Below are positions 1 through 12,000 of a stretch of 64,000 nucleotides of DNA, one piece after another (the stretch's first letter is position 1; every line of letters begins with the position of its first letter). Under the pieces are notes generated by a model. That model was not told where the DNA came from. It did no database searches and saw only the letters and a program-made list of their open reading frames with translations. The DNA lies in the NCBI GenBank assembly GCA_947561715.1, contig OX387199.1, positions 5,833,001 to 5,897,000 on the forward strand. The letters run 5' to 3'. The position numbers and the translations under genes were made by a program. The stretch comes from Ascidia mentula. Lineage: Eukaryota; Chordata; Ascidiacea; Phlebobranchia; Ascidiidae.

Positions 1-2
1 AA

Positions 3-632
3 AGGGCAAAGGTTTGCAGCAGAATCATTTTCTGGGGACTGACTCTGTTCCTTCTCATCCAAATCATTGGAACTCTTCTGTCTCGATCTATATTTGTACA
101 AAAAGACCTGTGTGTGACGGATGATAATGTTATGGTACTTGGGATTGTCTTTACTGCGGGGATGTATATTTTCCAGTTTGGGTTGGTCATTCTTCTTTTT
201 CTGCCATTAATCAAATACTTTGGACATTTGAGTGGGATCGACGAAGTTTACAAGCGTTGTGTACGTTTTGCTACGTTTTGTTTTGTACTTGACATTTGTA
301 AAGTTATGGTATTGCTATATCTAAAGCCTAAAGTTGCGGAATGGGATTGGTTGTCGGAAGCGGTTTTCGCAGGCATTATTCAACTTTGTACAGTGGGAAA
401 CATTCTGACTCTGCTCTTTTCGTTTCCGGATTACAAGAAACGTCTTTTTCCCTTTGCAATGATCGAATTCAAAAGCAGATCGAAGGTCGCCTGCATTACG
501 TCTGATGCAAGTCAAAGAGATGTTGCCACGAAACCAAACGATACAGCCAACCGTCAGAATGTGGAATTGAGTGAGTTGAATGTTAATCAAATCTCTCAAA
601 ACAGTCAACAAAACTTTTCCGCCAACTCGTAA
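3..632 (+). CDS. T1: seven-TM GPCR-like gene, 3' part only (5' end outside window)
   Basis: The reading frame is open from the window edge to TAA at 630-632 and covers the end of the TM3-TM4 loop to the C-terminus of a multipass membrane protein. It matches intact T2 nearly residue for residue: TM4 follows RAKVCS, then the loop QKDLCV with its conserved Cys, a long TM5, TM6 beginning RCVRF, TM7, and a tail containing KKRLFPF. The first three helices must lie left of the window. Any ATG inside this stretch is internal, so no start is called. Its C-terminal tail is longer than that of T2 and rich in Asn, Gln and Ser. Ligand and function are unknown. T1 and T2 are inverted copies that flank the two NB-ARC genes. 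Confidence 0.8.
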   Translation, partial: RAKVCSRIIFWGLTLFLLIQIIGTLLSRSIFVQKDLCVTDDNVMVLGIVFTAGMYIFQFGLVILLFLPLIKYFGHLSGIDEVYKRCVRFATFCFVLDICKVMVLLYLKPKVAEWDWLSEAVFAGIIQLCTVGNILTLLFSFPDYKKRLFPFAMIEFKSRSKVACITSDASQRDVATKPNDTANRQNVELSELNVNQISQNSQQNFSANS

Positions 633-980
633 TTCTGAAGAAAGTGAAATGGACAAACATGGCAGAAAACAATACATCTAATATGCTTAGTGATTGATGT
701 ATTTTTAGGAATTATGAAAACACTTTTGTTTTATTGGCATTGTATACGTTGCAAAATGTTGTCATAATTGTACTTTTTGGAAACTAAGGCGTGAAAATAA
801 AAATGTTGTGTATATTAGCAGTCCAATTATGTCATGTTAAAGTAATAATTAGCAAGCTTAGCATACATTAAACAAGAGGTACAAGCTAATTGAGTTGAAC
901 AGAGTGAGCAGAATAATTTAAACGCAATATCACGTTGCATTTCACAGACCAGATGTGTACCCAATGAAATTACTTTTATC
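633..980 (+). other. T1 3' UTR and end of inverted-duplication arm
   Basis: This flank is homologous, in reverse, to about 16890-17550 beside T2. AATAAA lies at 796-801. Similarity to the other arm fades near 975-980, which marks an inversion or duplication breakpoint. Confidence 0.6.
796..801 (+). terminator. AATAAA polyadenylation signal of T1
   Basis: AATAAA lies 164 bp after the T1 stop. The equivalent position beside T2 also holds a signal (TTTATT at 17063-17068, read on the minus strand). Confidence 0.5.
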
Positions 981-1804
981 CTGACGATTGCTATTGTGAT
1001 TATAGAATGTTACCTTACGAGTACGATATCAGGTTCGATCTTTCTATAATTGTATTCGTGTTGACGTTGAAGCCATGGTGATGGTTACTGGGCAACCATA
1101 CACATAGGAAGAGATGGAAGAGTATGGCAATGAATTTGTTCTCAGGAAGAACAGCAGTACATTGAAATTGGACAAAGGCGATAGGAGGACATGCATGACT
1201 GAATAAGCGCTTAATGCTGATTGGTTGTTGCTCACACGTGATAGAAATGGACTTTCCTGGTTGGAGTCAAGCGGTCCGTGTCATGGCTGTTTTGCCTTGC
1301 TTTTAATTTCGTCCGGAATAAACATACGTTTGAATGTGCTTATGGCGTGTGTTTATTTAATTATGTGAGAAAAGTTACATCGCATATTTTGTTACCAGAG
1401 TAATAGGGTTCTACCCTTGCCATGGCCACAGGATACACCAAATAACCACCAAAAATCAAAGAAGCCTTTGTGTTTTTGTGCAAAGAAGCCGATACAAGCG
1501 ACATGAAAAGCACAACACAGCAATAAACATAAATGAAGCGGAATCCTTTGAATACCGCGATACACCAGTGCCGCCAGTGCCCAGAGTGAAGGCCTGTATA
1601 TAATGGCTATATGGCTGCAACCGACAATCCGCAAGTTGTTTCGAAGTGAGACCAGTGCTTTAGGATTCCTGCTGTTTGTGGTTCTGCTTTTGTTAACACC
1701 ATGTTAGTCACAGCTAAAGAGGCACTGAGGGTATTTGTGTACTGCGGTATTTACAGAGCATGGGCCAGTGCAAGTAAATATGACAATGCAAATGAAACAA
1801 ACTC
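981..1804. other. Intergenic, no supported gene
   Basis: Only short open frames are present. They show no recognisable motif and no second copy in the window to test them against. Confidence 0.5.
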
Positions 1805-4800
1805 TTAATTACATGCAATGACTTGTTCTAATCTGCTCAAGCAGTCATCCAGGTTTGCAGTGAGATCCTTCGGTATTGTGGACCGAACTTTAAGTGCTTT
1901 TTCGCACTGAACTTTGCTTGCAGCGGCACGATCAGATTCATTCCCGCTCAACACTGCCCTCGCGTGGTTGTAACAAGCCCATGGGAACCACCTAAATGCG
2001 TCGGCTGAGCTTTTAATCGCCGCGGGCTGCATAGCTTCTTCAAAGGAATCCAATGCTCTCACATATTGCTTTGTTGAAGCCCAGTACTTTCCACACCAAA
2101 CCATACACTCGATTGAACGGCCCCATTCCACGTTGGCGTTGGATTCGTCATGTAGTTCCTGACAAATATCGTCTGCCTTATGCGCTTGGGCATCATCTAT
2201 TGCATGGAGAGCCACGAGCCTGGTGTTTATGCGAACAATGGCGCATTTGTGTTTTATGGCGTCAAATTTTTCCGCATCCACGCGCATTGAAATTCCATGT
2301 TCGTAAAACAACGTGTCGTATGAATCTTTGATCAAGAGTTTCTCTTCGACAAATCTCTTAGATTCCATGAGAATGTCGCGTCTTTGAGTGCAGTTAAAAT
2401 TTTTGAGACCTTTCATCCTCAAATGGGCGGAAGCACCAGCAGTGAGGTGCAAAAATAAAGGTGATATTTTGAATTTTTCACGAACTTTTTCACATATTGT
2501 GAAAGAGATTGTTGAAAACCAAAGAAATCTTGTTCTTCTCTCGGATGTAATCTTGCCGTCGTGGTGGAACAGCAAACCACTCATCGTGTGCAATATCGAT
2601 GCAACTCTTTCAGCCAGATAAGTTTCGTGAAGTTTTTCTTCACAGAGGAAAAGCGACGATTCCTTCCTGCGAATCTTTCGAAGTTCCTTTGCCTCAACTG
2701 GGACTTGGTTTTTGACATATTTGTTCAAGTAGGAGACAACGTTTGTGTTCGATTGAGGGTGTAAGACAACGGAAATGAATGTTTCAATATCGAAGTGGGT
2801 GCCAAACAAGCATTTTCCGGCGTTTGCTAGTCTCTCGACTATAAGACTTGCCCTTTCTTTTGCAATTTCAGTAGAATCTGTTGGTTTGATTACATCATCA
2901 ATGGTTATAATGTCAGGAGTGGAACTTGACACAACGCTAAGCCATGCTTCTAGCGCATTAATTAAGTTGATCTCAGCATCTGAAACTTCGTCGTCTGGAT
3001 TTTGCATAAAGCCAAGCATCACACCAATTACTTCGTGAAGGTGGGCGCGACACAACTGGAATAATATGTCGGGTTGTTGTGGCACTTTTCGGTTAAGAAC
3101 GGACAGTATATGAGGCATTGTTCCCTTCATAAACATGGCGTCCTCTTTTTTTCTGAGATCCTTTCTTACAACACTGGCTAAGGCTATTGTTGCCAAGCGA
3201 TCAGCGTTTTCAAAATCCGTCTTTTGTCCCAACCGCACAGCCGTGAAAATCACTTCGTGAAAAGTCAATGTTGTTTTGTCGTCGGAAGTTTTGCACATGC
3301 CGTAGTTCTCATACGTTGTTATGAAATCTTTCGACTCCTCCGTATTGAGTAAAGCGCACTTGTCAACGTTGCTGTCGTTGGTTCTCATGTAGTGCATAAC
3401 TCTGCTTACGAATATTCTAGGAATGTTTCCGTGATGGTATAAAGAAATGCAACGCACGGCATTCCATCTTCTCATTACCATTTCGCTTTCTCTGTTACTT
3501 GGCCGTAGCAAAAACAGGATAGATTCATACAAGTGCCTTAGACGTGGATTGATGTCTTTAAGTTTTTCAGTTTCCTTCTCAAAAATAGTTTTAAGAAGTG
3601 ACTCATTTTCACGCGCTCCAAATATACTTGATAACTGTCTGGTTGTGTAGCTTTCACTGCCAACAAACCCAACGGAGATCCATTTATTCTTGCAATCACC
3701 TGAATTGCTGCCTCTTTTTCATCTTGATCAGCAGATGCCTGCAATCCAAGAAAGCGCAGGCCTTCGTCGATCTCAAAGCCTCGGATTTCTTGGACAGAAA
3801 AGCGGTCAGACTCGTTGACACAACATGTGTTTTTGGAATGCGAAGTTACATAAACGTGAAGTTTGACATTTCGCTCTCCGACTTCGCTCACAAAAGATAA
3901 GAAATTATTTAGCATTTCTCTATCATCTGTCTTGGGATCTTCAATGATAATTAGAATTGGAAACTCACACGTTGCCAGTATACTAACGAACTGCTGACAT
4001 CTGCTGTCCATAAGCCCCTCTAAGGCAGTATCAATGATACTTTCGTAAACTAGCAACAAAAAGTTTTCTACCATAGACTCCAACAGCTTTTTCAATTGTA
4101 CCTTAATGTCGTGTTTCTTATCACTACATTCGATGTGCATTTTGCTACAGGGCCATCTGAGCCATAAGGAAATTCCCTGCCCAACTTCTGAACTATTTCG
4201 GACTTTCCCGAACCTGGCATCCCCTGTAGGTGAAGCACCGAAATTGTCCTTTCTTTTTGCTGCTGCTTGGCATGGGAATAAGATGTACTTTCGATGAACT
4301 TAGACGTTACTCGGCCCACGTTATCGACTGACGTTGCTTTAGATACCCTCGGAGTGGAACCTATAAAGTGCAATAATAATATTGGACTTTCGTTTTACCG
4401 CAGAATATGTTGCCCACATCTAGTCGACGTAACTTTTTAGCGAAAAAAATTTTCCTCATTGTTTTTTCTCACATTTTTGCAAAAGCTATACGGTGACCAT
4501 ATCAGTTTAAAATTATTAGTCAACAAAATATAATTTTTTATGTACGTCCAACCTGCAGAAGCAGAAAAATCAGTTGCAGCACTGTTAGATGGATGAATTA
4601 GTTGTGAAGGAACCGTACATTGTATAGGAACCGCTGGTGTCTGGGAGAGGACAGGTAATGTTGGTTGTGTGCTGTGTGGTCGGGTTTGTTCACAAGCTGA
4701 TATTGAGTGAGGTGATTGCCATGAACAATGAGGCTGTTGGGGTACTTGTTGAACAATTAGTTGCCGGTGTTGATGAACATGTATTTCAACAGGTGCGTTA

Positions 4801-5469
4801 TACACTGGTCCCGTTGTGTGAATATTTGTATCTCCAAAGTTAGGTGCTTGCTCACCAGCTGAGGGTAAAACCTGAGCAGGATAAAAAGTTTGTGTACAAA
4901 TATAAACAGGTCTCATTAATTCCTCATTAATATCAGCAGTTTTTAGAAATAAAAAAAATTCTTACCACTTCAAAATGTCTCTCTTCAAGAGGCCCTGATG
5001 TAGGGCGATGTTCAATATCACTGACACCCCGGGTTAAACTTCCTTGTGCGAAATTTCCAAGTTCATGAGTAAAGTTTGGATGGGGTACAACTCCACCCTG
5101 ACTCTGGGTTTGACTTGGTTGTGTTGCTACATAGCCTAAATTTGCTTGGGGTACATCTGCATTCAGTCCATGTGCTAAACTTGGCTGATGAGATACAACA
5201 TTTGCAAGCTCTGGAGATAAATTTGGATGTGGTTCAACTTCACCCAGTACTGTTGAATTGGATTGAGATGCCACGGCTACGTTATCCAGGTCTTGGGATA
5301 AACTTGACTCTCCAACATCATTTTGTAGTCGTGTTTCTTCGTCACTGACGTTATGCAAACCTTTAGCCGAACCAACGGGCCGTTCAATATCATCCAGGCC
5401 ATCAGAGGACTGTGCCGTCTTTAATCGTTTAACAACACTTGCGTTAGGTTTTAAATGTTTCTTACCCAT
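1805..5469 (-). pseudogene. NB-ARC copy A: STAND ATPase-TPR gene with two frameshifts
   Basis: Three exons match copy B: 5469-4966 (starts MGKKHLKPNA, basic), 4871-4553 (Gln/His-rich) and 4360-1805. Exon 3 holds Walker A GMPGSGKS, Walker B ILIIIEDP, a sensor-like strand LHVYVTSHS and the GLPL-like NGSPLGLLA, then a long helical region ending in TPR-like repeats. Relative to copy B, exon 3 lacks one base near 4138 (the W of AKWHIEC is lost) and one near 3606-3612 (after YLERVK), so it falls into three open pieces. Exon 2 is 69 bp longer than in B, in frame. The intron 2 donor GTTGGA is weak. Long open frames on both sides of each shift mean the gene died recently, or that these are assembly errors. 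If intact it would be a cytosolic signalling ATPase. Confidence 0.75.
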
Positions 5470-5892
5470 TTTCGCAGCTAGGGCGATGTAGTTCGCCAAG
5501 TTTTTGCAGCAATGATGTAAGACTTTGCCTAAATTTTTATTCTACAGTAAACAAAAAGTAAATGCTGTAATCGCCAGTTAAAGCTTCATTTACATAATGT
5601 CTGTCTCAGTACATTTGCAAGTCCTTTGTCATTGTACACATTCGATCCTATACATAACGGTTCACATGCCTGAACTAAGCTCTGTTTGCATCATATTCTC
5701 ATTAGCTTTCTGGTTATAAAATATACAACTACTCCTGATCTATACAGCTAGCAATACAGAACTATAGGCATTGAAAGAGAATTGCAACCAAGAATTTTTC
5801 ACGGAAGTTCTATGCAAACATTCTGGACAGTGTATGAATCAACGCAGAAATTCAAAGAATAAATGCACCAGCACATACAAATACTGGATCTA

Positions 5893-5942
5893 CAACAAAG
5901 TCAATATTGTTGTATTTAAATACAATAATATTGACTTTGTTG
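5893..5942. repeat. 50-bp near-perfect palindrome
   Basis: Two 25-nt arms with one mismatch meet at a central TTTAAA with no spacer. The sequence could form a hairpin or cruciform. It is not next to a recognisable gene end. Confidence 0.85.
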
Positions 5943-7014
5943 GGTAGAGTCAGTTACAAATACAATCTTCGTCTGGTTGCAATCAGTCGCAGCCTCGAGA
6001 GGGTTTGCCCATGGCTACTGATGAGTTACTAAACCAATAATCAAGCTGAACACCCAGCACTCATTCACCACTGCATTAGAAGGGCGTTATATGCTGTCAT
6101 ACGTTTCTATTATTGTATGTCTCTTAATGCGTAGGTAATTTATTTATCACAACATATTTGTTCAATGACAAAAGCTGTACACTGAACCTCTAAATCAACT
6201 GTTCAAGCAAGCATTTAAGCTTACTTTGTCAAAGGCCCTGAAGTGTGGAATGAAGCGTTCCGGTTCATGCTCATTCGTCTGTGGTTGACTCAACCAAGTG
6301 AAGCCAAATAATTATGGTACAATGGCTTTTGGTGGCGTTCATAAATGAAGGATAAATTAACCGGAATGCTATCAGAATACAAAATGTATGCTAAGAGAAC
6401 ATACTATAGTGTAGCTCCATCAGACAATAGGCACAATATAGGAAAAAATTAACAATATAAGAAGTTATTTTTTTAACCACAATTAAAATCAACGGTAGTC
6501 AGCACTTTCTCTGCAGCATCGTCACATAGCAAACATGTGTTTGAATGAATGTTGCTTTCTGCCTTAACAAATGTGGTCAGTTTAGCTATTCGTAAGATTG
6601 TCCAAATAAAACTATGATTCCAAAACTTTACCAAATCTTTCCGGCTATACAGAGAAACTATTACCGACCGCTTGTACATTTCCCTTTACTGTACGACCGC
6701 AGGTATTTACATGGGTCAAATATCAGTTCACCTGAACGACATGGGATAGGATACGCTTGTCTGCGGAACACAAAAGTGTTTTGCTATCGTAGAGGTATTG
6801 TTCTTCGTATGCTAGTGACCGTGTTCATTAGTTCCCCATTTCCAACCCTCTAACAGCAGGGGTATCCTATTTTAAGTCATGTACCAGCATATTATCTGCT
6901 GGAACGTAGTTTACCCTCATTATTCTATATTACAAAACAAGACTTGCATAGTGTGAGGAAAATAAAAAAGATTTATTGATGCCGACAAACACAACATTCG
7001 TCACCCTCTTACGT

Positions 7015-7234
7015 CAGTGTTTCCCAATCGGTGGTATGCGACGACATTCCACGTGGTACGCGAGCACCTTTCCGTAATTTGCGCATGCAATTCGAATTAA
7101 ACAAATTGTAAGTGATCTCAAAATGTTTGTTACTTCATCCCCTAGGTTACTTTGTAACACTCAACTAGGTGGTACGCGTCGAAATTGTTTTACCTCCAAG
7201 TGGTACGCAACCACAAAAAGGTTGGGAATCACTG
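7015..7234. mobile_element. hAT-type MITE with 8-bp target duplication
   Basis: The 220-bp element begins CAGTGTTTCCCAATC and ends with the inverted counterpart (GATTGGGAAACACTG-like, with some mismatches). It is flanked by the 8-bp duplications TCTTACGT (7007-7014) and TCTTATGT (7235-7242), which differ at one base. The CAGTG ends with an 8-bp duplication are typical of hAT elements. The interior repeats GGTGGTACGCG-like words in both orientations and has no transposase frame, so the element is non-autonomous. Confidence 0.85.
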
Positions 7235-7397
7235 TCTTATGTCATTTGCTTCACATCAATGCTTTAAATCGAGCATTCGCCCTGCACTACACAACAAACA
7301 AATTTCTTTTTTGAGCTGCATATAGATGACAACTGTTTCGATCTTTAGTTCTCATTAGTGCAGCTCAGTGTGACTATGGACAATCTTTCGTGGTTGG

Positions 7398-7641
7398 TTA
7401 TTGCTTCACCCTTTTATTAAACCAAGATTGCGTCACAAGATGATCGCTCCAAACATCAGAATGTTTATGCCAAAGAAAAGCATTGGTGTTGGTGTGGTTT
7501 CCTTGCAACCAAAATAAAAGAAACAATTCAGATGCAGAATGAAGGTTCAGGTCCAATGCAGTTTCGTGTTTGTGACTCACTTGCCGTTTTATTCTTTTCC
7601 AGCTTTGGAGCGATAAAATGAAATGCAGCTACAAACGAAGC
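7398..7641 (-). other. Exon-like segment, paralogous to 15824-15592
   Basis: On the minus strand a good acceptor (ATTTTGTAG) precedes GCTTC at 7641. The following frame reads ASFVAAFHFIAP, matching ASYAAAFHFIAP after the acceptor at 15824. A possible GTGAGT donor follows near 7583, after a short stretch, and an open frame in another phase continues to 7398. It could be a degenerate exon left over from the duplication that produced the two NB-ARC units. The protein family is not recognised. Confidence 0.25.
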
Positions 7642-9032
7642 CTACAAAATATCGTTTTAACAGATATACAAAAACTGAGGACAAGAGTTTTGTGCTTGAG
7701 GGTGCATATTATTTCTTACTGTGTCAATATGTTCCGCCGTATATGCAGCAATTATATAATCAGTTAATATTTAGGAGTTTATGTAAACCGTAGTTCAACA
7801 CAGAATAGGTGCAAAACCACATTTACTTAGGGAAAGAAGTAGCATTCCGTAAATTACAAATGTCATGGTTATTCTATAAATCCGCAAATCACCAACCAAC
7901 GAATCAAATATTTATGATTTAGTTTCAAGTAGGCAACATGCACAACCTCATTATTTGCAAAAATGTTCGAGGACATCAGACTAGGTGTAATCCGCCACAT
8001 CTGCTGAGTGGAGTTAAAATACGGTCATCGAACAGGCATTCAAACTAAGTACCCTCAACAGGCATCTCGTTGAAATTGTGACGTTTTCGACGAATTCAAT
8101 TGCGACCTTTGTGATACGAATCTGCAGCACCAAAAATCTTTGGATGTTGTCGAGGTTTTTCAGCCTCGATTGATCGGTGTTTCTGATTTGAAAGATACTA
8201 ATTCTGGACATTGCCATGAAGTTTTGCCAGTTAATTTCTGCTTCATTTGGGACCACCACAGAACAGTTTAGGCATTCGAAACTTTATTGCGGTTGTCGAG
8301 CAATACCTCACTATATACGTCAAAATCACTTCGTACAGCTGGACGTCGAAAAACTCCAGCATTCCGATACCACAAGTCAATCGACACCTATCGCACAGAT
8401 TGTGGTACAAATATTAGAGTGTTACGGGACGTGGCAAAAATGGAAAAATACTGTGTCTTGCGAAAATTAATATAGTTCAAGGGTAATCGAAGTTAAAATT
8501 GTATGCGAAAAATCGGCAAAAGAAAATAGATAATACAGTGCGTTGTAACTACGAATACAATCAAAGATAACAAACCAAAGCAAAGGTGTTTTTTTTACGT
8601 GGTTTAGTGGATGCACAGTCGAGTTGCTGCGTGCTTTTGTCTTCACACGCACAAGTGCAGAAAAGTCACTTTTACACAAATGAGTTGTCGAAAATAAAAG
8701 AGGATTAGATACTGTGTATATATATAAAAAGAGTAAAGAACAAATTTCGCGAATCATCACTGCTCTAATTTACACGAACCATCACTGCTCTAAACATCGA
8801 CAAATAGAGTACTGATTGGTCGCTAGACAGGTATTCTGAAAATTTCCGCCGCCTGACCTACCTTTCACGCCCCGCTGAGGGGCGCGCCCCCATTTTAAGA
8901 TACCCTGGTTTAGAATCAAGGCAATAAGATTCCTTTTCAACCAAGGTTACCTGGAATATACCACAAAAAGGGTATTGACTTATTGGGTCGATGCAAGTGA
9001 ACGAAGCATTTTGAGAAAAACTGTCGATCGAG

Positions 9033-12000
9033 TTAGTGGATAATGTTTTCCAGCCGGCTCACACATTGGTCCAGTTTAGCAACAAGTTCCTTGGGGATCG
9101 ATGCACGCAGTTTGAGTGCGTTTTGGCAGTGATCTTTACTTATAGCTGCACGACCAGTGGCATTTCCTCTCAACACTGCCCTCGCGTGGTTGTAACAAGC
9201 CCAGGGGTACCACCTAAATGCGTCCGCTGAACTTTTAATTGTCGCTTGTTGCATGATCTCTTCAAAGGAATCCAAAGCTTTCACGAACTGCTTTTTCGAA
9301 GCCCAGTACTTTCCACACCAAACCATACACTCGATTGAACGGCCCCATTCCAGGTTGGCGTTGGCTTCGTCATGTAGTTCCTGACAAATTTCGTCTGCCT
9401 TATGCGCTTGGGCATCATCTATTGCATCGAGAGCCATTAGCTTCGTGTTGATGCGTAAGATGGCGCACTTGTGTTTAAGCGAGTCGATTTTGTCTGTGTC
9501 CACGCGCATTGAAATTCCATGTTCGTAAAACAACGTGTCGTATGAATCTTTGTTCAAGAGTTTCTCTTCGACAAATCTCTTAGATTCCAGAAGAATGTCG
9601 CGTCTTTGAGTGCAGTTAAAATTTTTGAGGCCTTTCAACCGCAAATGGACCGAACCACCAGCAATTAAGCGCAAAAATAATGGTGATATTTGGAATTTGT
9701 CACGAACTTTTTCACATATTGTGAAAGAGATTGTTGAAAACCAAAGAAATCTTGTTCTTCTCTCCGATGTAATCTTACCGTCGTGGTAGAAGAGCAAACC
9801 ACTCATCGTGTGCAATATCGATGCAACTCTTTCAGCCAGATATGTTTCGTGAAGTTTTTCTTCACAGAGGAAAAGCGACGATTCCTTCCTGCGAATCTTT
9901 CGAAGTTCCTTTGCCTCAACTGGGACTTGATTTTTGACATATTTGTTCAGGGAGGAGACAACGTTTGGGTTCGATTGAGGGTGTAAAACAACGGAAATGA
10001 ATGTTTCAATATCGAAGTGGGTGCCAAACAAGCATTTTCCGGCGTTTGCAAGTCTCTCGACTACAAGATTTGCCCTTCTGTTTGCGCTTTCAGTAGAATC
10101 TGTTGGTTTGATTACATCATCAATCGTTAAAATGCCAACATTGGAATTTGACGCCACCTCAAGCCATATTTCTAGGGCATTTCTTAAGTATAGTTCAGCT
10201 TCTGAGACCTCGTCGTCTGGATTTTGTATAAAGCCAAGCAACACGCCAGTTACTTCGTAGAGGTGGGCGCGACACAACTGGAACAATATGTCGGGTTGTT
10301 GTGGTACTTGCCAGGTGAGAATGGACAGTGTATGAGTCAATGTTCCCTTCATAAACTGAGCGTCTTCTTTCCTCCTCACATCTTTGCACACAACGCTCGC
10401 CAAGGCTATTGTTGCCAAGCGATGAGACTCTTTAAGTTCTGCTTGTTGCCCCAGTCGTAATGCTGTGAAAACCACTTCGTGAAAAGTCAATGTCGTTTTG
10501 TTCTCGGAAGTTTTGCACATGCCGTAGTTCTCGTACGTTGTTATGAAATCTTTCGACTCCTCCGCATTGAGTAAAGCGCAAATGTCAACGTTTCTGTCGT
10601 TGGTTCTCATGTAATGCATAACTCTGCTTACCAATATTCTAGGAATGTTACCGTGGTGGTATAAAGAAATGCAACGCACTGCATTCCATCTTCTCATTAC
10701 CATTTCGCCTTCTCTGTTACTTGGCCGTAGCAAAAACAGGATAGATTCATACAAGTGCCTTTGACGTGGATTGATGTCTTTCAGTTTTTCAGTTTCCATC
10801 TCAAAAATAGTTTTAAGAAGTGAATCGTTTTTAACACGCTCTAAATATACTTGGTAACTGTCCGGTTGTGTAGCTTTCACTGCCAACAAACCTAAAGGAG
10901 ATCCATTTAATCTTGCAATCACCTGAATTGCTGCCTCTTTCTCATCTTGATCAGCAGATGCCTGCAATCCAAGAAAGCGCAGGCCTTCGTCGATCTCAAA
11001 GCCTCGGATTTCTTTAACAGAAAAACGATCAAACTCGTTGACACAACATGTGTTTTTGGAATGCGAGGTCACATAAACGTGAAGTTTGACATTTCGCTCT
11101 TCGACTTCGGTCACAAAAGATAGGAAATTATTCAGCATTTCTCTATCTTCCGTCCTGGGATCTTCAATGATAATGAGAATTGGAAACTCACACGTTGCCA
11201 GTATGGTGACAAACTGTTGGCATCTGCTCTGCTTTAGTCCTTCGAAAGCTGTGTGCATAACTCCTTGATGGACGTCCAACAAAAAGTTTTTGACCATTGA
11301 CTCCAGCATCTTTTGTAACTGTGCTTTAATGTCATGTTTGTTATTACTGCACTCAATATGCCATTTTGCTACAGGGTTTCCAGAGGCATAAGGAAATTCC
11401 CTCCCCAACTTTCGAACGATTTCGGACTTTCCCGATCCGGGCATCCCGTGTAGGTGAAGCACCGCAACTCGTTTTCTTTCTTGTTGCTGCTTTACTTGCA
11501 AATACGATAGACTTTCGACGAACTTGGGAGTTACTCGGCCTACGTTATCGATTGTCGTGGTTTTTGTGCCAACACTTGAAGTGGAACCTGGCGCAACAAA
11601 AGCATATACTGTACATCAAAAATATCAAATTGGAATTTTCCAACCTTCACAATAATTAGGCGGAAAGCTTTGGTTTCGTTTGACTCTAGTGCAGCACAAG
11701 TTGGTATGGAATGCACGAGTAGCACGACACTCTAATATACCGACGTACAACGGTTGTTCAAAACAAACGATTTGCAAATGTTTGCAGTTAACGTGCAGAC
11801 AAGTTTGAAATGTTTAGCCATGAAATTGCAATTTTGTAATTCCACATGCTACTGTACAAACAAACCTGCAGCAAAATGTGTAGTTGTTGCGATGTGTTGT
11901 GAGGGTCCTACTGGTATCTGGGCTTCAGTTTGTCCAAAGGCTGATATTGAGTGAGGTGATTGCCATGAACCCTGAAGCTGTTGCGGCATTTGTTGAACAA

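Larger units (their letters stand above)
5500..9032. other. Intergenic between NB-ARC copies A and B
   Basis: No complete gene is visible. The stretch contains a 50-bp near-perfect palindrome (5893-5942), a hAT-type MITE (7015-7234), an exon-like segment starting at 7641 on the minus strand, and a GC-rich patch near 8860-8900 with the inverted motif GGGGCGCGCCCC. A short direct repeat, CATCACTGCTCTAA, occurs at about 8755-8795. Confidence 0.5.

Noticed and set aside
1060-1340. Possible retroelement end (Pro/Leu-poor frame followed by GGAATAAACATACG)
   Set aside because: No paired repeat, no target duplication and no coding domain visible.
8850-8905. GC-rich GGGGCGCGCCCC patch as a transposon end or CpG promoter
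   Set aside because: No matching second end or nearby gene start was found.
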